A DNA stretch of 64,000 nt. It comes from Planctomycetota bacterium (lineage in GTDB: Bacteria; Planctomycetota; SZUA-567; H5-PLA8). A program made the position numbers and the translations under genes. Position 1 is the first letter of the stretch. Each line of letters starts with the position of its first letter. This document shows positions 42,596 to 49,400 of this stretch, in pieces. A model generated the notes under the pieces. It was not told the DNA's origin. It saw nothing but the letters and a program-made list of their open reading frames with translations, and did no database searches. Location of the stretch: contig JAKLKQ010000024.1 in assembly GCA_023150555.1 (NCBI GenBank), forward strand, positions 1-64,000, written 5' to 3'.

Positions 42596-44281
42596 ATGAG
42601 CGGAATGAAACGCGGCGCGGCGGTGTGGTGCGGCGGCCTGTGCGCGCTGGCGGCCTTGCTGGCCTGGCCGTTCGGCACGCCCGAAGGCTGGCACGGCGAG
42701 GCTCGCGCCGAGCCCAGCGGGCCAAAGTTCACCGGCTCCTCGTCCTGCCAGGGCTGTCACGGCGAATCCGCGCCCAAGCCCAAGTACGACGGCGACGTCC
42801 AGCACACCGAGTTCACCGCGTGGGCCAGCGGCAAGGACCCGCACTTCTGGGCCTTCGGCATCCCCGAGGCGGACCTCGACAAGGAGGCCGGCGAAAAACT
42901 GCGCGGCTTGCAGATGCCCGAGGCCGCCGCGATCGCCAAGCGCCTGGGCATCGCCGACCCCCGCGAGAGCGACCGCTGCCTGACCTGCCATGCGACCTCG
43001 CGCTTCAGCGACGCCGGCGGCAAGCGCGCCGCGCTCAACAAGGCTGACGTCGTGGAAGGCAAGAGCCTGCGCGAAGAGAGTGTCGCCTGCGAGGCCTGCC
43101 ACGGGCCCAGCGAGAAGTGGCAGAAGCCGCACCAGGAGAAGGCCTGGGCTGGTACGCAGCGCAAAGGGCTGGGCAGCGGCAAGCTGTGGAGCGACTTCGG
43201 CTTCGCCGACCTTCGGAACGTGAAGGTGCGCGCCAACGCTTGCATCTCCTGCCACTTGCAGATCGACCACAACCTGCTCGCCGCCGGGCATCCGCACATC
43301 AAGTTCGAGTTGAGCGTCTTCGGCGGTTACGAGTGGGCGCACTGGCGCGACAAGGGCGCCTGGTTCGGGACCAAGGCTTGGGCCGCCGGGCAGGCCGTCA
43401 GCCTGCGCGACGCCGCGCGGCAGCTGGGCGCGCATGCGGCCGGCGGCGCCGGCGCGCAGCAACTCCAGTACAGCTACTTCAAGATGCTCGGGCACGCGCT
43501 GATGGCACGGCAGCTGGCGGCGGCGATCGACGCGCCGGCGCTGGGCGCCATCGACGCGCAGCTTAAGGCCGCGCAGGCCGCCGGCTCGGATGCGAAGAAA
43601 CTCGCCGCACCGCTGGGCGAACTCGAGCGACTCGGCGAGGCGCTCGCCGACAAGGTCCAGGCGCAGGCCTTCGACCAGGCGTTGACGGAGAAGCTGCTGG
43701 CCGGCGTCGCCGCCGAGGGTCCGGCCGCGGGCGGGCTCGATTTCCGCTGCGCCGAGCAGTATTTCTATTCGATCTTCGGCCTGATGCGCACGCTGGCCGC
43801 CGACGCCAAGCCCGCCGACGCGGCGGCGAAGACGAAGGAGGTCGGCGCGCTGTACGGTCCGCTGGGCAGCCTGCCGGGCAAGTACAAGAAGGCCGACTTC
43901 GTGACCGTCGCGCAGAAACTGGCGGCGGTCTTCCCCGGCGGCAAGGCGCTGGCGCTTCCGGAAGGCGTAGGCAGCGCCGGGCCCACCGTGGCCACGACCG
44001 ACCCTGCGCCGGCCGTGACGCCGAAGGCGGGCAGCGAGCCCGGCCCGGTCGTGGCCGACACCGGCGACCCCAAGAGCGCCACCGAGCCGGCGAACAAGGG
44101 CAAGCCGCCGGAGGCCGGCATGGGCCAGCTTCCCGATCCCAATCGCCAGCCGCTGCCCGACGAGGAGCAGGGGAAGCTCTACATCTTCTGTACCTGGTGC
44201 GGGACGAAGTGGTTCAAGGAGCACAACTACTGCGGGCGCTGCGGCGCGAAGCTGAGCAAAGAACACCTCGGCGACTGGTAA
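42596..44281 (+). CDS. Exported tetrahaem cytochrome (c554-like) with C-terminal zinc ribbon
   Basis: A 561-residue protein with an N-terminal signal or anchor ('VWCGGLCALAALLAWPF'). Four CXXCH motifs are visible: CQGCH, CLTCH, CEACH and CISCH, with 'HTEFTAWASGKDPHFWAF' and 'HNLLAAGHPHIKFELSVFGG' between them, a pattern like the cytochrome c554 / multihaem nitrite-reductase-related family. The middle (about 270-430) is helical and without haem sites, then comes a Pro/Ala linker. The end is again a double-CXXC ribbon ('CTWCGTKWFKEHNYCGRCG'). It is the last gene of the cluster; a 32-bp palindrome follows 35 bases after the stop. Confidence 0.85.
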   Translation: MSGMKRGAAVWCGGLCALAALLAWPFGTPEGWHGEARAEPSGPKFTGSSSCQGCHGESAPKPKYDGDVQHTEFTAWASGKDPHFWAFGIPEADLDKEAGEKLRGLQMPEAAAIAKRLGIADPRESDRCLTCHATSRFSDAGGKRAALNKADVVEGKSLREESVACEACHGPSEKWQKPHQEKAWAGTQRKGLGSGKLWSDFGFADLRNVKVRANACISCHLQIDHNLLAAGHPHIKFELSVFGGYEWAHWRDKGAWFGTKAWAAGQAVSLRDAARQLGAHAAGGAGAQQLQYSYFKMLGHALMARQLAAAIDAPALGAIDAQLKAAQAAGSDAKKLAAPLGELERLGEALADKVQAQAFDQALTEKLLAGVAAEGPAAGGLDFRCAEQYFYSIFGLMRTLAADAKPADAAAKTKEVGALYGPLGSLPGKYKKADFVTVAQKLAAVFPGGKALALPEGVGSAGPTVATTDPAPAVTPKAGSEPGPVVADTGDPKSATEPANKGKPPEAGMGQLPDPNRQPLPDEEQGKLYIFCTWCGTKWFKEHNYCGRCGAKLSKEHLGDW

Positions 44282-44316
44282 GTCCGCTGCACACCGCTCT
44301 CGCGAAATTGCATTTA

Positions 44317-44348
44317 CGCGAAAATGTTCGTCGACGAACATTTTCGCG
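44317..44348. repeat. Perfect 32-bp palindrome after the cytochrome cluster
   Basis: Positions 44317-44332 and 44333-44348 are exact reverse complements (half-site CGCGAAAATGTTCGTC, centre TCGA). As RNA it would form a 14-bp stem with a TCGA loop; no T-run follows. It may end the cytochrome transcript or be an operator for the downstream sigma factor gene. A smaller inverted repeat, GTGCAA/TTGCAC, lies at 44389-44409. The remainder of the 398-base gap 44282-44679 shows no gene. Confidence 0.8.
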
Positions 44349-44679
44349 ATTATCTCCATAACCACTTGACCTCAAAGGGTTGCCCATTGTGCAAAGTGTT
44401 ACATTGCACGAAGTAGGTTCAATGTCCGTTAGGTGAGCACGTCGTGCTGCACCTTTTGCCGTATTTTCAAGACTTACAAGAACGACCAGGTGTGAAAGGA
44501 CTGGGAAGGGAAAAGGTGCGCGGACCCATGGCATAGAGCGAACTGTGCGAAATCAGGAGTTTCAGTTGGTAGAGCCCGGCAGCGCTTCGTTTCATCTGCG
44601 GACGCGAAGGCACCCGAAACTGGGCGATTGGATTATGCTTGCGACCTCAAAGATCGATGCCAGGAGCCGACGAACGCGC

Positions 44680-46158
44680 ATGAGCGCACCAGATCCCGAA
44701 CAGGACCTCGCCCAAGCCGCCGCGCGCGGCGACCAGGAGGCCTTCGCGGCGCTGGTGGAGCGCCACCAGTCCGTCCTCTTCAATCTCGCCCGTTACATGA
44801 CCGGCAAGGACGCACTTGCCGAGGAGTGCGTTCAGGACAGCCTGCTGCGGGCGTGGGAGCGCTTTGGCCGCTTCGAGTACCAGGGCGAAGGCAGCCTGCG
44901 CGGGTGGCTTTTGCGCCTGACGTCCAACGCGTGTCTGGACGCCTTGCGAAAACAGAGATCGGAAGCCCACCAGATGAAGCGAATTCAGGAACGGAACGCC
45001 GCGCGGGAGCGCGATGCCAGGACCGCGCGGGACGCCGAGGCGGAACGCGCCGAGCAGATTGCGTCGTTGCGGAGCCAACTCGACCAATTGGCCCAGGAAG
45101 ACAGGCTGCTGGTGGCGCTCTACTACGGCGCCGAGATGACGCAGACGGCCATCGCCGAGACCTTGGACATTCCGCAGCAGACGATCTCCAGCCGCATCCA
45201 GCGCGTGCTGGCGCGCCTGCGCGGGGCCTTGACGGAAGCCGGTGCTGCCGCCGCCCTGCCGCTGCTGGCCGAGCAAGGGCTGCGGGAGGCGGTCACGACC
45301 GGCGCGGCGGCGCCGCCGTCGCTGGGCGCTGTCCTGAAGTCGAAGCTGGCCACGGCGGCCAGGGCGACGGCGCGGCGTTCGGCTCGGTGGGCGGGAGCCG
45401 CGGGCCCGAAGGCGGCCCTCCTCTGTGCAGCCGCGGTAGGCCTGGCGGCGGCAGGCGCCTTCGTCTGGCAGCAGCAGGCACCCGGCGCGCGCGTCGAACC
45501 GGAAGCGCCGCCTTCGGCGGATCCGGCGCCGCAGGTCGTGTACGAAAGCGATTTCACGATAAGCAGCCTGCCGGAATTCTGGGCAAAGGTGGAACCCCTG
45601 AAATCGGAGAATCTGCTTTCGTACGGCTTCAGCGGCGGACAACTGAGCCTGTTGGCGGCAGGCAGCAAGGAGCAGAACACCGCTTTCGTCCTCCTCGGCG
45701 GAAAGAAAGTGGACGTTCGGCCGGCGGTCTCGGTGGCTTCGAAGCCGGTGGCGCTGGCAGGCGGGGCTCTCGAGATCCGGGTGGCCATCGGACGGTACCA
45801 CGTGGAGGGCTCCGCGGAGGCCGGCGTCGAGGTGCGGGACGAGCAGGACCTCGTGCTGGCCTCGTTCGTGCTCCGAGGTGGTTCGCGGGGCATTGGAGAT
45901 CACCAAGAGATTCCACTCGAAGGCGCATGGACCCTGGGCGAGCGGAGCTCGCAGGCCCAGGCCGCCGAGCTGCGCCTTCGGGTGACAGCCGACGGCCGGA
46001 TTGCGCGGCTGGACGGCGAAGGGCGCGAAGCGGAGTCCGTCCAGGCGGCGGCGCAGAGCGTCTCGCTGAGGCTCTGGGCGCGCTCGCAGGGCGCTACCAG
46101 CCAGGTGCGGATGGACTTCGCGAAGATTCGCGTCGAACGTGCGGCGGCGCACCCTTAG
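44680..46158 (+). CDS. ECF sigma factor with membrane span and extracytoplasmic tail, second copy
   Basis: A 492-residue paralog of the gene at 14615. Region 2 is 'VLFNLARYMTGKDALAEECV' with 'QDSLLRAWERFGRF' and 'RGWLLRLTSNACLDALRKQ'. Region 4 has 'LLVALYYGAEMTQTAIAETL' and 'PQQTISSRIQRVLARLRGAL'. A shared 'LTEAGAAAALPLLAEQGLRE' helix leads to a span near 245-265 and a beta-rich tail of about 225 residues starting 'VVYESDFTISSLPEFWAK'. The tail differs from that of the other copy while the cytoplasmic half is clearly related, so different signals may feed similar sigma modules. ATG 44680 has GGAG 13 bases upstream; ATG 44635 is an alternative. Confidence 0.85.
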   Translation: MSAPDPEQDLAQAAARGDQEAFAALVERHQSVLFNLARYMTGKDALAEECVQDSLLRAWERFGRFEYQGEGSLRGWLLRLTSNACLDALRKQRSEAHQMKRIQERNAARERDARTARDAEAERAEQIASLRSQLDQLAQEDRLLVALYYGAEMTQTAIAETLDIPQQTISSRIQRVLARLRGALTEAGAAAALPLLAEQGLREAVTTGAAAPPSLGAVLKSKLATAARATARRSARWAGAAGPKAALLCAAAVGLAAAGAFVWQQQAPGARVEPEAPPSADPAPQVVYESDFTISSLPEFWAKVEPLKSENLLSYGFSGGQLSLLAAGSKEQNTAFVLLGGKKVDVRPAVSVASKPVALAGGALEIRVAIGRYHVEGSAEAGVEVRDEQDLVLASFVLRGGSRGIGDHQEIPLEGAWTLGERSSQAQAAELRLRVTADGRIARLDGEGREAESVQAAAQSVSLRLWARSQGATSQVRMDFAKIRVERAAAHP

Positions 46159-46287
46159 AGCCTGCCGGCAGCGCCGCTGCGCGCGGATTTCCAGATCTTA
46201 CTCGAATCGGCGGCCGCCGGCCGCCCGGGAAGACCCGTCGCGTACGGGTTGCGGTGCAACACGCGCGCACGGACAGGAGGAAGCCCC

Positions 46288-47076
46288 ATGAGCGACGCGA
46301 TGGGTAGGTGCGGAGGAAGCCGGACGGCCTGTGCGGACTGGCCCGAGGTGCGGCTGGCCGCGACGCCGGAGGAGTACGAAGCGTCCTTTCGCATGGCCTA
46401 TGGCGCGTACCGCGCGTTGGGCTTTGCGCCGTTCTCCGAGCACGGCCTGCGCGTGACGCCGCAGCACCTGAAGCCGACATCGGTCGTCTTCTGCGCGTAC
46501 CGGGCGGGCGAACTGGCCGGGACGATCAGTATCTTCGAGGACGACGGAGACCTGCCGTCCGCGGCCGGCTGGGGCGCGGAACTCGACCGCTTGCGCCGCA
46601 GGCGCAAGCGGATCTTCGAACTGGGCGCCTTGATGGTGCGGCCGGGCGAGCCCTGCAGCCATCGCGTCTGGCTGGCGCTCTTCAAGCACGCCTGGATCTA
46701 CGCCCGCGCGTTCCGCCGCGCCGACGCCCTGTGCGCGTTCGTGGTCGCCCACCACGCCCCATTCTACTGCGGCGTCCTGGGCTTCCGGCGATTCGGCGCC
46801 GACCACTTTCACGACTGCAACGGCCTGGCCGTCGCGGGCGTCGCGCCGGTTTACCTGCCGCTGGACAACGCGGAGGCGCGCTTCCGCCGGCGCTTCGAGC
46901 ACTGGGGCGGCCGTTCGCGCAATCTGTACCGGTACTTTGTCGAGGAAGATCGCGGCGGGTGCGAGGGCCGTATCGCCGAGGGCCTGCGCCTTCGGAACGG
47001 CGTCTTCGGGAGATTGCAGCGGCGCTTTGCGCCTTTTCTGCAGCAGCCGGCGGCGGCCGCCGCCTTGGAGGGATGA
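46288..47076 (+). CDS. FeeM-like N-acyl amino acid synthase (GNAT/autoinducer-synthase fold)
   Basis: A 262-residue protein. ATG 46288 has AGGAGGAA eight bases upstream. The pattern matches the FeeM/LuxI-like acyltransferases: 'YEASFRMAYGAYRALGFAPF', then 'VVFCAYRAGELAGTISIFED', 'ELDRLRRRRKRIFELGALMV', and 'RRADALCAFVVAHHAPFYCG' followed by 'LGFRRFGADHFHDCNGLAVA'. FeeM joins a fatty acyl group from acyl-ACP to an amino acid such as tyrosine. The acceptor here is unknown. The stop lies three bases before the start of an E1/ThiF-like enzyme, so the two are almost certainly translated together and act in one pathway. Confidence 0.72.
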   Translation: MSDAMGRCGGSRTACADWPEVRLAATPEEYEASFRMAYGAYRALGFAPFSEHGLRVTPQHLKPTSVVFCAYRAGELAGTISIFEDDGDLPSAAGWGAELDRLRRRRKRIFELGALMVRPGEPCSHRVWLALFKHAWIYARAFRRADALCAFVVAHHAPFYCGVLGFRRFGADHFHDCNGLAVAGVAPVYLPLDNAEARFRRRFEHWGGRSRNLYRYFVEEDRGGCEGRIAEGLRLRNGVFGRLQRRFAPFLQQPAAAAALEG

Positions 47077-47079
47077 CCC

Positions 47080-47979
47080 ATGTACGCATTCGATCCGCAG
47101 ACGGCCTTCGGCCGCAACATCGGTGTGGTGACGGAAGAGGAACAGAAGCGGATCTTCGCCTCGCGCGTGGCCCTGGCCGGGCTTGGCGGCGTGGGCGGCT
47201 TCTATGCCCACGGGCTGGCGCGCGCGGGCATGGGCGCCTTCCACCTGGCCGACGGCGACCGCTTCGAGATGGCGAACTTCAACCGGCAGGCCGGCGGCAC
47301 CATGGATTCCCTGGGCCGTAACAAGGCGGACGAGATGGCGCGTCAGATCGCCGCCATCCACCCGCACGCGGAACTGGAGGTCTGGCGCGAGAATCTCTGC
47401 GAGGCGAACATCGACGCCTTTCTAGCGCACACGCACCTGGCCATCGACGGGTTGGACGCGTTCTCCATACCGGCGCACCGCCTACTCTTTCGCCACGCCC
47501 GCGCCCGCGGCATTCCGGTTCTTTTGGCGGCGCCGCTGGGCCTGACCGCAGCGCTGCTGGTCTTTGCGCCGGACGGGATGCCCGCGGACGAGTACTTCGA
47601 CTGGCACGACGGGCAGAGCGACTTTGAGCAGCGCGTCAATTTCGTCCTGGGCCTGGCGCCTGCGCTGCTGCACATGAATCAGATCGATCTCTCTCGCGTG
47701 GACCTGGTGGCGGGCAAGGGGCCGTCCCACGGCGCGGCGTGCCTGCTTTGCGCGAGCCTGGTGGTCAGCGAGGCCCTGCGCTGGCTGCTGCGTCGTCCGG
47801 GCCGCCGGGCCGCGCCCCAGTATGCGCAGATGGACCTCGTGGGTATGAAGATCCGAAGCGGACGCCTGTCGGGAGGAAACCGCAATCCGATTCAGCGCCT
47901 CAAACGCTGGCTGGCGGTCCGCAGCTACAACCGCAGCCGGCCGGGCGCGCGTCAATCGCGGTGGCCCATGGCGTCGTAG
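47080..47979 (+). CDS. ThiF/MoeB/E1-like adenylyltransferase
   Basis: A 299-residue enzyme with GGAGGG seven bases before ATG 47080. The adenylating fold is clear: 'VALAGLGGVGGFYAHGLARA', 'FHLADGDRFEMANFNRQAGG' (Asp and Arg of the ATP site), 'LGRNKADEMARQIAAIHP', then 'AIDGLDAFSIPAHRLLF'. One CXXC ('AACLLCASL') occurs near residue 225, but the second pair of the ThiF/MoeB zinc site is absent, and I see no clear catalytic cysteine for thioester formation. It may therefore adenylate a carboxylate, in the manner of MccB, rather than a ubiquitin-like protein. Coupled to the FeeM-like gene; 3' overlap of 28 bases with the convergent transhydrogenase. Confidence 0.8.
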   Translation: MYAFDPQTAFGRNIGVVTEEEQKRIFASRVALAGLGGVGGFYAHGLARAGMGAFHLADGDRFEMANFNRQAGGTMDSLGRNKADEMARQIAAIHPHAELEVWRENLCEANIDAFLAHTHLAIDGLDAFSIPAHRLLFRHARARGIPVLLAAPLGLTAALLVFAPDGMPADEYFDWHDGQSDFEQRVNFVLGLAPALLHMNQIDLSRVDLVAGKGPSHGAACLLCASLVVSEALRWLLRRPGRRAAPQYAQMDLVGMKIRSGRLSGGNRNPIQRLKRWLAVRSYNRSRPGARQSRWPMAS

Positions 47980-49361
47980 GTGGCGTACTTGTAAAGATCG
48001 CCGAGGGTCGGGTAGTTGAAGCAGGCGCGGATGAAGAGGTCCGATGTGGCGTCGGCGAGCATCGCGGCGAGGCCGATGTGGACCAGCTCGGTCGCCTGTT
48101 CGCCGATCACGTGCACGCCCATCAGCTTCATGTCGCTGCGGCGGAAGAGCAGTTTCAGGAAGCCGTCGTAGTCGCCGATGATCTCGCCGCGCGGGTTGTT
48201 GCCGTAACTGGCCTTGCCGGCGACGAAGTCGATCTTCTTCTCGCGCAGAGACTCCTCGGTCTCGCCCGCCATGCTGACCTCGGGGATGGTGTAGATCCCG
48301 AAGGGCAGGATAGGCGAGACTTCCTTCTTGTAGCCCAGCTGGAAGGCGTGGACCATGGCCAGGCGCGCCTGTTCCATGCTGGTGCTGGCCAGCGCGGGGA
48401 AGCCAATCACGTCGCCGGCGGCGTAGATGTGGGGCACGTTGGTCTGGAAGTGCTCGTTGACCTTCAGGAGGCCGCGTTCCCCGACGTCCACGCCGGCGGC
48501 CTGGAGGTTGAGCTTGCCGGTGTTGCTGATGCGGCCGGCGGCGACGAGCACCGCGTCGACGTCGAGCGTGCGGCCGCTTTCCAGGATCACCTGGCAAGCC
48601 TTGTCGTCTGCGCTGCACGCCTTGACCTTTTCGGGCATGACCATCTCGATGCCGAGCTGGACCATGCGGTGCTTGATGGCGCTGGAGATCTCGCCGTCGA
48701 GGAAGGTTAGCAGCTTGTCGCGACCGTCGATCAGGAAGACCTTTGCACCCAGCGCGGCGAAGGTGCAGGCGTACTCGCTGCCGATCACGCCGCCGCCGAC
48801 GACGGCCATGGTCTTGGGCATGAACTCGAGCAGCAGGATCTCGTTGCTGTCCCACACGCGCGGATGGGCGAAGGGGAACATCTCGGGCGTCCGGGGGCTG
48901 CTGCCGGTCGAGATCAGGACCTTTTCGGCGGTGAGCGTCTCTTCTTCGCCGCTCTTATGCGTGACCTTGATCGTGTGGGGGTCGACGAACGAGCCGAGCC
49001 CCTGGAACAGGCTCACGCGGTGGCGTTCGAGGTTCTTGAGGATGCGCCCGCGCTCGGTCTCCTTGACCATCTTTTCGCGGTGGAGGAAGTCGCGGACCCT
49101 GACCTCGCGGCGGATCGAGAGATCCACGCCGTAGAGCCCGCGGGCGCGGAAGCCCGAGAGCATCAGCGCGGTTTCGCGCAGGGTCTTGCTGGGCAGGGTT
49201 CCGGTGTTGGCCGCCGCGCCGCCGACCACGGGCTCGGCCTCGATCATCGCGACTTTCTTGCCGAAGTAGGCGGCCTGGGCCGCGCCCTTCTCGCCGGCCG
49301 GTCCGGAACCGATCACGACCAGGTCGTATTGGTAACCGCTCAAAATAGCCTCCCGGATCAT
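47952..49361 (-). CDS. sthA: Soluble pyridine nucleotide transhydrogenase
   Basis: A 469-residue flavoprotein disulfide reductase relative. It has the FAD motif 'VVIGSGPAGEKGAAQAAYFG', then 'GGAAANTGTLPSKTLRE', where dihydrolipoamide dehydrogenase would have the redox CxxxxC; both cysteines are missing, as expected of soluble transhydrogenase. The second Rossmann motif is 'MAVVGGGVIGSEYACTFAAL', and 'IYAAGDVIGFPALASTSMEQ' is the FAD-ribityl block. The C-terminal interface domain is complete. The enzyme moves hydride between NADH and NADPH in the cytoplasm. Being alone and convergent with the ThiF-like gene, it is probably housekeeping. Confidence 0.9.
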   Translation of the reverse strand: MIREAILSGYQYDLVVIGSGPAGEKGAAQAAYFGKKVAMIEAEPVVGGAAANTGTLPSKTLRETALMLSGFRARGLYGVDLSIRREVRVRDFLHREKMVKETERGRILKNLERHRVSLFQGLGSFVDPHTIKVTHKSGEEETLTAEKVLISTGSSPRTPEMFPFAHPRVWDSNEILLLEFMPKTMAVVGGGVIGSEYACTFAALGAKVFLIDGRDKLLTFLDGEISSAIKHRMVQLGIEMVMPEKVKACSADDKACQVILESGRTLDVDAVLVAAGRISNTGKLNLQAAGVDVGERGLLKVNEHFQTNVPHIYAAGDVIGFPALASTSMEQARLAMVHAFQLGYKKEVSPILPFGIYTIPEVSMAGETEESLREKKIDFVAGKASYGNNPRGEIIGDYDGFLKLLFRRSDMKLMGVHVIGEQATELVHIGLAAMLADATSDLFIRACFNYPTLGDLYKYATYDAMGHRD

Positions 49362-49400
49362 CTTTGTGCCGCGGGTGCCGTCTCGAATTGAACGATAGAC

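Noticed and set aside
44561..44577. tRNA D-arm-like sequence (TTCAGTTGGTAGAGC)
   Set aside because: No matching acceptor stem, anticodon arm or T-arm could be found around it; it is chance similarity within the leader of the sigma factor gene.
47952..49361. Dihydrolipoamide dehydrogenase
   Set aside because: The redox-active CxxxxC is replaced by a sequence without cysteine ('AANTGTLPSK'), so it fits soluble transhydrogenase and not a disulfide reductase.
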